DNA of 5,138 nucleotides from Rubrobacter sp. (GTDB lineage Bacteria > Actinomycetota > Rubrobacteria > Rubrobacterales > Rubrobacteraceae): the NCBI GenBank assembly GCA_016781775.1, contig JADDPR010000261.1:1-5138 (forward strand), written 5' to 3'. Below, piece by piece: positions 1-4,950 of this stretch. Position numbers and translations under genes: made by a program. Each line of letters opens with the position of its first letter. The stretch's first letter is position 1. The notes beneath the pieces were generated by a model. That model was given only the letters and a program-made list of their open reading frames with translations, searched no databases and was not told the DNA's origin.

Positions 1-50
1 TAAGGACTTCGGGTACGCATCTCGCTGGGGAAAACGAAGAGAGGAGGATC

Positions 51-458
51 ATGGCTGTAAACGCCACGCAAGACGCGGTGCAGACATGGGTGAATGCGTT
101 CCGTCAGGCGAGCGACGAGGACGCCGAGCTTCAGGCGCACGGCAAGTACTTTACGTGTTCCTACCTGCTGGATATGGAGGAGCACAAGCTTCAGGTAGTG
201 ATGAACGGGGGCAAGGTCGAGGAGATTTTGGTGGACCCGGGTCCCCTGGATCGCGGCTACCAGTTTATCCTCCGTGCCAGCGCCGAGACCTGGCGCAACT
301 TCGGCAAAGAGATACCCCCGCCGATGTACCACGGCATCTGGTCCGCCTCTTTCCAGAGGGACATGCGCCTCGAGGGGGACCTGCTCGTCTTGATGCAGAA
401 CCTGCGCGCCGTGACACGCCAGATCGAGCTTTTGCGCAAGACCGGCGTGCCGGTCTAG
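51..458 (+). CDS. SCP2-like sterol/lipid carrier domain protein
   Basis: A 135-residue soluble protein with no signal peptide or membrane segment. An N-terminal helix (about residues 5-29) leads into alternating strands (about 33-75) with the charged turn MNGGKVEEI near 51-59. A helix follows starting W81-R82-N83-F84, then the IPPPMYHG stretch (88-95) and the acidic turn MRLEGDLLVLMQNL (105-118) before a final amphipathic helix. The W..F, IPPP and xEGD..xLMQNL pattern is that of SCP2/sterol-transfer-like proteins, which hold acyl chains or other hydrophobic ligands in a cavity; this assignment rests on fold pattern, and the ligand is unknown. AGGAGG at 42-47 supports the ATG. The stop is 17 bases before the start of the hydrolase, so the two are almost certainly co-transcribed, suggesting that the carrier presents or protects a hydrophobic substrate (inference). 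The promoter must lie upstream of the window. Confidence 0.7.
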   Translation: MAVNATQDAVQTWVNAFRQASDEDAELQAHGKYFTCSYLLDMEEHKLQVVMNGGKVEEILVDPGPLDRGYQFILRASAETWRNFGKEIPPPMYHGIWSASFQRDMRLEGDLLVLMQNLRAVTRQIELLRKTGVPV

Positions 459-460
459 GG

Positions 461-478
461 AGAAAGGAGGACGAAGTG
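461..478 (+). promoter_or_regulatory. Ribosome binding site fixing a GTG start
   Basis: AGAAAGGAGG at 461-470 is a near-perfect Shine-Dalgarno sequence five bases before GTG at 476. It lies just after the stop of the SCP2-like gene. It settles the hydrolase start, although the reading frame stays open far upstream across the preceding gene. Confidence 0.85.
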
Positions 479-1477
479 GCGCAGTTTTCGCCAGTAACGG
501 GTCGCTACGTGACGTTCGACGTTATGGGCGACGAGTGCAAGGTCTTTTTCCTGGAGAACGGTCAGGGACAGCCCCTGGTCTGCCAGCACACCGCCGGATG
601 CCACAACCACCAGTGGCGGGACCTCCTGGAGGACGAGGAGATCACGCAGAACTACCGCGTCATCGCCTATGACCTCGTCCGCCACGGCAAGTCCGACCCG
701 CCGAAGAACAAGGAGTGGTGGAAGGAGGAGTACAAGCTCACCGCCGACTACTACGTCGCGTTTATAACCGCCTTCTGCGACGCCCTGGAGCTCGAGCAAC
801 CCATCTTCATGGGCTCCTCCTTCGGCGGCAACGTCGCGCTGCAGCTCGCGTGGCGCCACCCGGAGCGCTTCAAGGCCGTGATCCCGGTCGAGGCTGCGGA
901 TTACGCCCCGGGCTTCTACCTCGACTGGTGGCAGCACCCCCACGCCAACGCCGCGCAGGTCTGCGCGAGCGGGGTGTGGGACCTCATGGCCCCGCAGTCG
1001 CCGGAGAGGGACCGCTGGGCGACGTGGTTCTACTACACGCAAGGGTCCGAGGCGTTCAAGGGCGACCTCTACTTCTACTCCGTCGACCACGACCTGCGCG
1101 GCAAGCTCGACCAGATCGACGGGGAGAAGTGCCCGGTCGTGATGCTCACCGGGGACTACGATTACCTCACCACCCCCGAGGACGGGCGGCGCACCGCCGA
1201 GCAGATCAAGGGCGCCGAGTTCATAGAGATGAACGACATCGGCCACTTCCCGATGAGCGAGAACCACGGGCTCTTCAGGCAGTACCTGTTGCAGGCCCTC
1301 CAGACCATCGAGAGCCGTACAGGCACCGGCTCGGCCACCTCGAACGGAGCGCAGCGCGGGGCCAGCAACGGGAACGGCAGCCGAGGAAGCACCGCGTCCA
1401 CGACCACCGCGAGCGAGGCACAGGGCGGAGAGCAGGACAAGGGGCTGATAGATAAGGTCAAGGACAAGCTCACGTAA
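476..1477 (+). CDS. Alpha/beta-fold hydrolase with C-terminal amphipathic tail
   Basis: A 333-residue cytoplasmic serine hydrolase starting at GTG. The fold runs from about residue 12 to 280. H38-T39-A40-G41 is the HG-type oxyanion loop, Y65-D66-L67-V68-R69-H70-G71-K72-S73 is the conserved strand-4 turn, and G113-S114-S115-F116-G117-G118 is the nucleophile elbow with S115 as nucleophile. G226-D227-Y228-D229 supplies the acid, most likely D229, and G256-H257-F258-P259 the catalytic histidine. The triad is complete, so an active enzyme is expected. The aromatic cap region (Y143 to Y201, many W/Y/F) suggests a hydrophobic substrate, but esterase, lactonase or C-C hydrolase cannot be told apart. 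Residues 280-318 are a low-complexity Gly/Ser/Thr/Asn linker, and 319-333 end in GLIDKVKDKLT, a short amphipathic helix not needed for the fold. It is the second gene of the operon with the SCP2-like protein. Confidence 0.88.
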   Translation: MAQFSPVTGRYVTFDVMGDECKVFFLENGQGQPLVCQHTAGCHNHQWRDLLEDEEITQNYRVIAYDLVRHGKSDPPKNKEWWKEEYKLTADYYVAFITAFCDALELEQPIFMGSSFGGNVALQLAWRHPERFKAVIPVEAADYAPGFYLDWWQHPHANAAQVCASGVWDLMAPQSPERDRWATWFYYTQGSEAFKGDLYFYSVDHDLRGKLDQIDGEKCPVVMLTGDYDYLTTPEDGRRTAEQIKGAEFIEMNDIGHFPMSENHGLFRQYLLQALQTIESRTGTGSATSNGAQRGASNGNGSRGSTASTTTASEAQGGEQDKGLIDKVKDKLT

Positions 1478-1514
1478 GGAAGGGAAGACAAACCTATACT
1501 CAGTAGCGGTCGAG

Positions 1515-1544
1515 GAGGGCCGGAGCTTTTAGACTCCGGTCCTC
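1515..1544 (+). terminator. Stem-loop after the hydrolase gene
   Basis: GAGGGCCGGAG at 1515-1525 pairs with CTCCGGTCCTC at 1534-1544, giving 11 pairs with one G-U and an 8-base loop. It starts 37 bases after the hydrolase stop. Only a weak T-rich stretch follows, so it could be an intrinsic terminator of the GC-rich type or an mRNA 3'-end stabiliser. Confidence 0.5.
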
Positions 1545-1610
1545 TCGCAATTCTTCCTCGACTCGACGCCGAGCGGGCCACACGTCTCCAGGTCCGCGAC
1601 AGCGCCCTTT

Positions 1611-1622
1611 CTCCGTACGGAG
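1611..1622. repeat. Perfect 12-bp palindrome
   Basis: CTCCGTACGGAG is identical on both strands. Palindromes of this size can be operator half-site pairs. It lies about 300 bases before the nearest candidate promoter, so a regulatory role is only a possibility. Confidence 0.4.
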
Positions 1623-1678
1623 TAATCGCGTCCGCGAGGCGGCGGAAATACATCTCTGCCTGTGGGCTCGACCATCCA

Positions 1679-1690
1679 CGCCGGCCGGCG
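1679..1690. repeat. Perfect 12-bp GC-only palindrome
   Basis: CGCCGGCCGGCG is fully self-complementary. Because it contains only G and C in a GC-rich genome, chance is a stronger explanation than for the palindrome at 1611-1622. Confidence 0.25.
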
Positions 1691-1885
1691 GGCGGTGCGC
1701 CACGAAACGGGCTTACCGCGAGCGTCGGGAGCGGTTTGTCGTTGAAGAATTGCCCCGTCGGGGATAAGTTTGGGGGGCGTAACTCGGGCGTACGCGTGAA
1801 GATCCGCGAGTTGGGCGCCTGGAGGGGAGGGGCGAAGGACTGCGGAGACCGGCGGCGCGGGCTGGAGCAGGAGACGGACTCTCGG

Positions 1886-1913
1886 TTCGCCACCATGGAA
1901 GGATTGGTATAAA
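1886..1913 (+). promoter_or_regulatory. Candidate promoter of the zinc-ribbon gene
   Basis: TATAAA at 1908-1913 is a good -10 box and stands out in GC-rich DNA. A weak -35 (TTCGCC, 1886-1891) sits 16 bases upstream. The implied transcript start near 1920 leaves a leader of about 28 bases that contains the ribosome binding site. Confidence 0.4.
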
Positions 1914-1947
1914 GGCTGGCAAGGGACCGATAGGAGAGGATGAGGAG

Positions 1948-2400
1948 ATGGAGGAACGCACCGGTACCACCCACTGTCCGCGGTGCCGCCACGGCAACCC
2001 CCCCGAGAACCGCTTCTGTGGGGCCTGCGGCGCCTCTCTGACCGTCGGCGAGCAACTCGCCCGCCGGTCGGAGAACAGTCCGGCCACGGCGAGTCGTGCC
2101 CTGCTGCCCGCCGAGCTCAGGCCCTTCGGAAGAGCGCTGGCGGTGAGCCTGGCGACCCTGGGGGCGCAGGCCGGTCTGGCCTGGCTGAGCCGCCGAGCCG
2201 CGGGTTCCGGTAGGTCGTCGTCGCTGCCCACCGCCCGGGGGACCGGACCCGTGATCCCCGAGCCCCCGATCTATCAGAGCTTCGAGGAGGTGCACGCCTG
2301 GCTACGAGAAGGGAACTTCGAGAGCCGGATCTTCGCGCAGCGGGTGGTGACGTCTTTCCTTCTCCCGGACTCTACCGGTGAGCGAAGGGGAGGTTCTTAG
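1948..2400 (+). CDS. Small zinc-ribbon protein, possibly membrane-attached
   Basis: A 150-residue protein that opens with a zinc ribbon: C10-P11-R12-C13 and C24-G25-A26-C27-G28, with the usual N17-P18, R22-F23 and a Leu at 31 between and after the knuckles. Such ribbons bind one structural Zn and mediate protein or nucleic-acid contacts. A linker (32-55) leads to a moderately hydrophobic stretch, about 60-81, ending in R82-R83, which could be one weak membrane segment or an amphipathic helix. A Pro/Ser/Gly linker (about 85-108) precedes a short C-terminal domain, P109 to about 141, rich in aromatic and charged residues (YQSFEEVHAWLREGNFESR). AGGAGAGGA at 1932-1940 gives good spacing to the ATG, and GAGGAG also abuts it. 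It appears to be transcribed alone. The function is unknown; the ribbon is certain, the membrane role is a guess. Confidence 0.75.
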   Translation: MEERTGTTHCPRCRHGNPPENRFCGACGASLTVGEQLARRSENSPATASRALLPAELRPFGRALAVSLATLGAQAGLAWLSRRAAGSGRSSSLPTARGTGPVIPEPPIYQSFEEVHAWLREGNFESRIFAQRVVTSFLLPDSTGERRGGS

Positions 2401-2509
2401 GGCACACGCCGCACCGCTACCGAGCATCGCGTGAGACCCGCCTCGACCCTCGAGGTCTACGCCTTGCTCTACCCCCGGAGGCGGTTCAGCGCCCTGCCGA
2501 GTAGAGGCA

Positions 2510-2523
2510 TCTCCGAGCGGAGA
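2510..2523. repeat. Short inverted repeat in the 2401-2629 intergenic gap
   Basis: TCTCCG and CGGAGA flank two bases, making a 14-bp near-palindrome. It lies about 107 bases upstream of the TTG-started gene and could be an operator. Nothing else in 2401-2629 is recognisable apart from the ribosome binding site. Confidence 0.25.
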
Positions 2524-2615
2524 CGGCGCTAATTCGGGTCGAGCCGGGCGAGGAATCACGACGCTCGTCCCCGGCGTCGGCGTCCTAAGGGCGTTACCAT
2601 GGCGGCGTGAGGCTC

Positions 2616-2632
2616 GGAAGGAGGAGCGGTTG
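2616..2632 (+). promoter_or_regulatory. Ribosome binding site fixing a TTG start
   Basis: GGAAGGAGGAG lies just before TTG at 2630, with about five bases between the GGAGG core and the start codon. The first in-frame ATG (2675) has no comparable site, so TTG is the likely start. Confidence 0.7.
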
Positions 2633-3040
2633 AGTAACGAGGTCGGCCCTACCTTCGTGCCCGGCGACCCGATCATGTACATAGTCCAGTTCACCTGCAA
2701 GGCCAACGTGCGCACGGTCCTCGCCGTCTTCGTCGCCGAGGAGTCGGGGGACGAGGTCCTCCTGGAGGGCGAGGTCGAAAAGAAAGAGCGGGCGCGCGAC
2801 GCCCGGTTGCAAACGGCGCTGCTCAAGCAACCCGGCGAGCCGCCCGAGGATCCAAAACCCGGCACTTATCACCTGCGCCGCCTGGAGGTGCATACCCACG
2901 CGGGCCGGACGCTCGACTTCGACAACCCACCCGAAGGGGGCTTCCGCTTCGTGGAGGAGCCCACGGACCTCCCCGTGCGCACGCACGTGGGGTGGGCGCT
3001 CCCCGAGTGGCACCCCAACAACTCCCCGGGGCGACGGTAG
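2630..3040 (+). CDS. Hypothetical beta-rich protein
   Basis: A 136-residue protein I do not recognise, started at TTG on the strength of its ribosome binding site. It has no signal peptide or membrane segment. Residues 13-37 form hydrophobic strands (PIMYIVQF, VRTVLAVFVAEE), 41-67 are highly charged and probably helical (EGEVEKKERARDARLQ), and after the proline-rich loop at 68-78 come further strands (GTYHLRRLEVHTHAGRTLDF, 78-97; GGFRFVEE, 103-110). The GTYxLxxLxVxxxAGR pattern resembles the edge strands of immunoglobulin-like beta sandwiches, so a small binding domain is possible but unproven. The single Cys (C23) argues against metal binding by Cys pairs. It is followed by a hairpin at its stop codon and faces the sirtuin operon convergently. 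It is probably a single-gene unit. Confidence 0.65.
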   Translation: MSNEVGPTFVPGDPIMYIVQFTCKANVRTVLAVFVAEESGDEVLLEGEVEKKERARDARLQTALLKQPGEPPEDPKPGTYHLRRLEVHTHAGRTLDFDNPPEGGFRFVEEPTDLPVRTHVGWALPEWHPNNSPGRR

Positions 3041-3069
3041 CGAGGTGCTTCTTGCGCCCCTCACCTCGC
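3040..3069 (+). terminator. Stem-loop at the stop codon of the hypothetical gene
   Basis: GCGAGGTG at 3040-3047 pairs perfectly with CACCTCGC at 3062-3069 around a 14-base loop. It begins on the last base of the TAG stop. No T-run follows, so it may be a GC-rich terminator or a 3'-end stabiliser. Confidence 0.45.
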
Positions 3070-3087
3070 GAGCGTCAGATGGGAGAC

Positions 3088-3171
3088 GAGATGCAGCGGC
3101 AGGAGAAGCCCCAACGGGCGTGGCCTGCTAGGGAAGGGCGTCCCCGAGGCACATGCGGACCGCTGCATCTC
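3088..3171. repeat. Perfect 12-bp inverted repeat with 60-base interior
   Basis: GAGATGCAGCGG at 3088-3099 is the exact reverse complement of CCGCTGCATCTC at 3160-3171. The interior holds the direct repeat GGGCGT (3115-3120 and 3136-3141) and short self-complementary runs. It sits between two convergent genes, so it could act as a bidirectional 3'-end structure, encode a structured RNA, or be a tiny mobile-element remnant. No flanking target-site duplication is visible. Confidence 0.5.
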
Positions 3172-3188
3172 CCTGCGGCTTTTCGAGG

Positions 3189-3204
3189 CAGGCAATTTCG
3201 CCTG
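3189..3204. repeat. Small hairpin downstream of the sirtuin gene
   Basis: CAGGC (3189-3193) and GCCTG (3200-3204) enclose the six-base loop AATTTC. On the - strand it lies about 52 bases after the sirtuin stop, so it may contribute to 3'-end formation. There is no T-run. Confidence 0.25.
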
Positions 3205-3256
3205 ACCGGAGAGTCTGCCCCCGACGATGTGAAAGAGTGTCCGTATCGAAGCAGAA

Positions 3257-4099
3257 TCAGGGACTCGGTCGTGGCTCCTCGCGTTCCTCGGCCGTGATCG
3301 TGACTCCCGGATGGGTGTGGCCCGGAACTCGCGGCTCCTTCCCCAGCGCTCGCTTCACCCGCTCCACAGCCGGCGGGATCACGTCGCCGATCCCCGTCCA
3401 TATTCGCAGCGTCGCCGCCTCGTCGTAGGGCGTCCTGCCTCGGTTGACCAGGACCACCCTGGCTCCAGACCTGAGCGCCAGCCCCACGAGCGAGGCCGCC
3501 GGCTTGACCATGAGCGAGGAGCCCAGAACGAGCATCAGGTCGCAGCGGCGGGAGTGCTCGTCGGCTAGAGCAAACTCCCTACGCGGCAGCGGGTCCCCGA
3601 AGTTCACCACGGACGAGATGAGACGGCCGCCGCAGGCGGCGCAAACCGGTTGCCCGGGCACCGGCTTCTGGGTGCGGTAGCCGGGGCCCCACCTGTCCGT
3701 CTCCCAGCCCACCTCCCGATGGGCATACAGCCGATCGCACCCGAGGCAGCGCACTAGCGTCCCGTTGCCGTGCAGCTCCGCCAGGAGCTCGGGGCGGATG
3801 CCGGATCGGCGGTGAAGGTTGTCGGTGTTCTGCGTGACGAGAAACCGGAGCTTGCCGAGGTTCTGGAGCTCGACGAGGGACAGGTGTGATGCATTGGGCT
3901 CGATCCCGCCCGGCGGAACCCGCCACCGTGGCGCCGGCAGGCCGGCGTCGCGCCGCGTCCACACCCCTTCGGGGCCGCGGAAGTCGGGGATGCCAGAGTC
4001 GGTGCTGATGCCCGCGCCCGTGAAAGCGACGACGTGATCGCACTCGATGATCCACCGAGCGACCGTCTCGATGTGCTTGTCGAGGTGTTGTTCTCCCAT
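3257..4099 (-). CDS. Sir2-family NAD-dependent protein deacylase (sirtuin)
   Basis: A 280-residue enzyme that uses NAD+ to remove acyl groups from lysine, releasing nicotinamide and O-acyl-ADP-ribose. Numbering here is from an ATG 13 codons further upstream (4138). GAGIS (41-45) and GIPDFRG (49-55) form the NAD-binding start, TQNTDNLH (102-109) holds the catalytic N104 and D106, and H123 in ELHGN is the general base. C131-x2-C134 and C166-x2-C169 bind structural zinc, and VNFGDPLP, GSSL (206-209) and VNR complete the Rossmann core. All key residues are present, so activity is expected. The 31-residue gap between the Cys pairs is longer than in many sirtuins. The C-terminal 25 residues are charged and probably disordered. 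The ATG at 4099 is preferred because GCAGG lies seven bases upstream and the GAGIS distance is then typical; the ATG at 4138 has no binding site. It is probably co-transcribed with the 148-aa gene before it. Lysine substrate unknown. Confidence 0.9.
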   Translation of the reverse strand: MGEQHLDKHIETVARWIIECDHVVAFTGAGISTDSGIPDFRGPEGVWTRRDAGLPAPRWRVPPGGIEPNASHLSLVELQNLGKLRFLVTQNTDNLHRRSGIRPELLAELHGNGTLVRCLGCDRLYAHREVGWETDRWGPGYRTQKPVPGQPVCAACGGRLISSVVNFGDPLPRREFALADEHSRRCDLMLVLGSSLMVKPAASLVGLALRSGARVVLVNRGRTPYDEAATLRIWTGIGDVIPPAVERVKRALGKEPRVPGHTHPGVTITAEEREEPRPSP

Positions 4100-4162
4100 C
4101 ACGGGGCCTGCCGTAAAGGCGCCTTCGCCCGAGTCCATGCGGAGGAAGTTCGGCGCCGGGGC

Positions 4163-4185
4163 GGCGGTGAACCGCCTACGGCGGT
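4163..4185. repeat. Three-part alternating inverted repeat at the operon junction
   Basis: GGCGGT (4163-4168), ACCGCC (4171-4176) and GGCGGT (4180-4185) stand in a row, so the middle copy can pair with either neighbour but not both. On the - strand it spans the TAG stop of the upstream gene and lies 64 bases before the sirtuin ATG at 4099. It could be a small structural switch or a processing site, or simply a GC-rich coincidence. Confidence 0.35.
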
Positions 4186-4622
4186 GGCCATCCTCCTTTC
4201 AACTCGCGCCACCGAACCCTCAGGGGGGCGCTCGGGTCCCCGGGGTCCGAAGTTACAAGCTTACGCCCGCCATACTCGATAACGTAGGTCGCGCCGTCGC
4301 TCTCTATGTACTCGGCGCTTACGGCCGCGGTCCTCTCCATCTCGGCAAGGACGGCCGGCGCGTCGAGGGGCGAGAGCTCTTCCAGAAGCCTTACACGGCG
4401 CTTGCCCTCCTCGAAGAGGTAGACGAAGCCGGCCTCCGCGAGGCGTTTGTCTTCGAGCACCTGATCCCTGCCCGCCTTGCCCGCCAGCGAGGCGAACATC
4501 CGGGCCCTCTGTTCGGCCGCCTCCGGGTCCTTGCGAGCCTCCAACTCGTCGCGCAGGTACGCCAGCAAATCCTCGAAGAAGCGCCGCTGTTCCTGGATCA
4601 AGGACCGATCATCCAAAGCCAT
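4176..4622 (-). CDS. Hypothetical protein upstream of the sirtuin gene
   Basis: A 148-residue protein of no family I recognise. It has no signal peptide, membrane segment or Cys. Residues 1-64 are strongly helical and charged (LIQEQRRFFEDLLAYLRDEL, then a second helix at about 33-63), consistent with a helical hairpin or coiled coil. Residues 65-82 have the look of a strand and helix (GFVYLFEEGKRRVRLLEEL), 85-104 form another helix, and 105-124 a beta hairpin (YIESDGATYVIEYGGRKLVT). The tail is Pro/Trp-rich. The ATG at 4622 follows GGGGG by a single base, which is unusually close; TTG at codon 3 would have better spacing and cannot be excluded. Its stop lies 76 bases before the preferred sirtuin start, so it is likely the first gene of that operon, perhaps supplying a partner or substrate adaptor for the sirtuin (inference only). 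Confidence 0.65.
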   Translation of the reverse strand: MALDDRSLIQEQRRFFEDLLAYLRDELEARKDPEAAEQRARMFASLAGKAGRDQVLEDKRLAEAGFVYLFEEGKRRVRLLEELSPLDAPAVLAEMERTAAVSAEYIESDGATYVIEYGGRKLVTSDPGDPSAPLRVRWRELKGGWPPP

Positions 4623-4640
4623 ACCCCCTTACTCGGGTGC

Positions 4641-4648
4641 ATTGTATA
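4641..4648 (-). promoter_or_regulatory. Candidate -10 box of the sirtuin operon
   Basis: On the - strand the sequence reads TATACAAT, containing TATACA and TACAAT. It would start transcription near 4634, leaving a leader of about 12 bases that contains AAGGGGGT. No good -35 hexamer sits 16-18 bases upstream (TGGATC at best), so activation or an alternative sigma factor is possible. Confidence 0.5.
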
Positions 4649-4658
4649 GGACGTAGTG

Positions 4659-4683
4659 AAAAGAAGATCCAGGAAGCTCTTTT
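4659..4683. promoter_or_regulatory. AT-rich 25-bp dyad over the -35 position
   Basis: AAAAGA at 4659-4664 and TCTTTT at 4678-4683 are exact reverse complements. Inner arms TCC (4668-4670) and GGA (4672-4674) are symmetric about A4671, with three mismatched bases between each pair of arms. The centre falls on the expected -35 position of the leftward promoter, the classic place for a dimeric regulator. Confidence 0.45.
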
Positions 4684-4708
4684 AGTAGCTTGCTGAGGCT
4701 GGGAGGGA

Positions 4709-4740
4709 GACCGCCGAACTAACCGAGATCCTCGGCGGTC
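4709..4740. repeat. Perfect 9-bp inverted repeat
   Basis: GACCGCCGA (4709-4717) matches TCGGCGGTC (4732-4740) across 14 bases. A competing smaller hairpin, CCGAG (4723-4727) with CTCGG (4731-4735), uses part of the right arm, so the two structures exclude one another. It could be an operator or a terminator-like structure between the divergent genes. Confidence 0.4.
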
Positions 4741-4837
4741 ATGAGGCGATGAACGCGGCGACGCGGACGCGAGAACGCCGTGGGAGGGAACGGCCTCAAC
4801 GCCGGGAAAAGGCTCGAAGGCCCCGATCTCTCCACCC

Positions 4838-4859
4838 CCGGCCGAGGTTTCTCGACCGG
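4838..4859. repeat. Hairpin upstream of the lipoprotein gene
   Basis: CCGG-C-CGAG pairs with CTCG-A-CCGG around the tetraloop GTTT, giving eight pairs with one C-A mismatch. It ends about 90 bases before the lipoprotein ATG and may lie in or before its leader. Confidence 0.3.
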
Positions 4860-4883
4860 CCTTCCGCGGGGACACTGTTCCCG

Positions 4884-4911
4884 TTCACATCTCGCCCGCG
4901 CGGCCGAGACT
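4884..4911 (+). promoter_or_regulatory. Weak candidate promoter of the lipoprotein gene
   Basis: TTCACA (4884-4889) resembles a -35 box and is followed after 16 bases by GAGACT (4906-4911), a poor -10. The position fits a leader of about 33 bases before the ATG, but the match is weak. Confidence 0.2.
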
Positions 4912-4950
4912 AGGCGGTCTGGCGAACGGGCGCCGAACGTAGGGAGGACC

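Larger units (their letters stand above)
1478..1947. other. Gene-free stretch between hydrolase and zinc-ribbon genes
   Basis: About 470 bases with no convincing coding region. The + frame of the hydrolase stays free of stops from 1478 to 1909 but has no plausible start with a ribosome binding site early in it, and its translation is Arg/Gly-rich without recognisable motifs. The - strand frames are equally unconvincing. The stretch holds the terminator-like hairpin at 1515-1544, two perfect 12-bp palindromes (1611-1622 and 1679-1690), and a candidate promoter near its right end. It could be a long leader or the remnant of a decayed gene. Confidence 0.5.
4623..4950. other. Divergent intergenic region with control elements
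   Basis: The 328 bases separate the leftward sirtuin operon from the rightward lipoprotein gene and contain no convincing gene. The sirtuin side holds an AT-rich promoter and dyad (4641-4683), unusual against the GC-rich background. The middle holds a perfect 9-bp inverted repeat (4709-4740), and the lipoprotein side a hairpin (4838-4859) and a weak promoter candidate. A 54-codon Arg-rich + frame from 4748 looks like chance. Confidence 0.5.

Noticed and set aside
1..3. TAA at the left edge as the stop of an upstream gene
   Set aside because: Three bases cannot show the frame of a gene outside the window. It is plausible but not supportable.
86..475. Upstream extension of the hydrolase frame through the SCP2-like gene
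   Set aside because: The translated extension is Arg/Gly-rich with no family pattern, and the GTG at 476 has an excellent ribosome binding site. The open frame is an effect of GC-rich codons.
455..1267. 270-codon open frame on the - strand opposite the hydrolase
   Set aside because: It is Val/Leu/Gly/Arg-rich and lies antisense to a gene with a complete catalytic triad, as is typical of GC-rich coding sequence.
1881..1895. tRNA-like T-arm (GGTTCGCCACC)
   Set aside because: No acceptor stem, D-arm or anticodon arm can be built around it.
1162..2295. 377-codon - strand frame crossing the hydrolase end, the gap and the zinc-ribbon gene
   Set aside because: It spans two real + strand genes, its composition is Ser/Pro/Arg-rich and no motif is visible. 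It remains a weak possibility only within 1500-1900.
3088..3171. Miniature transposable element defined by the 12-bp inverted repeats
   Set aside because: The bases flanking the two arms show no target-site duplication, and no second copy is visible in the window. Kept only as an inverted repeat.
3579..4055. 158-codon - strand frame inside the sirtuin gene
   Set aside because: It is a shifted frame of the sirtuin, Arg/Pro-rich, and lacks any motif.
4748..4913. Short Arg-rich + strand frame before the lipoprotein gene
   Set aside because: There is no clear ribosome binding site, more than a quarter of the residues are Arg, and there is no known pattern.
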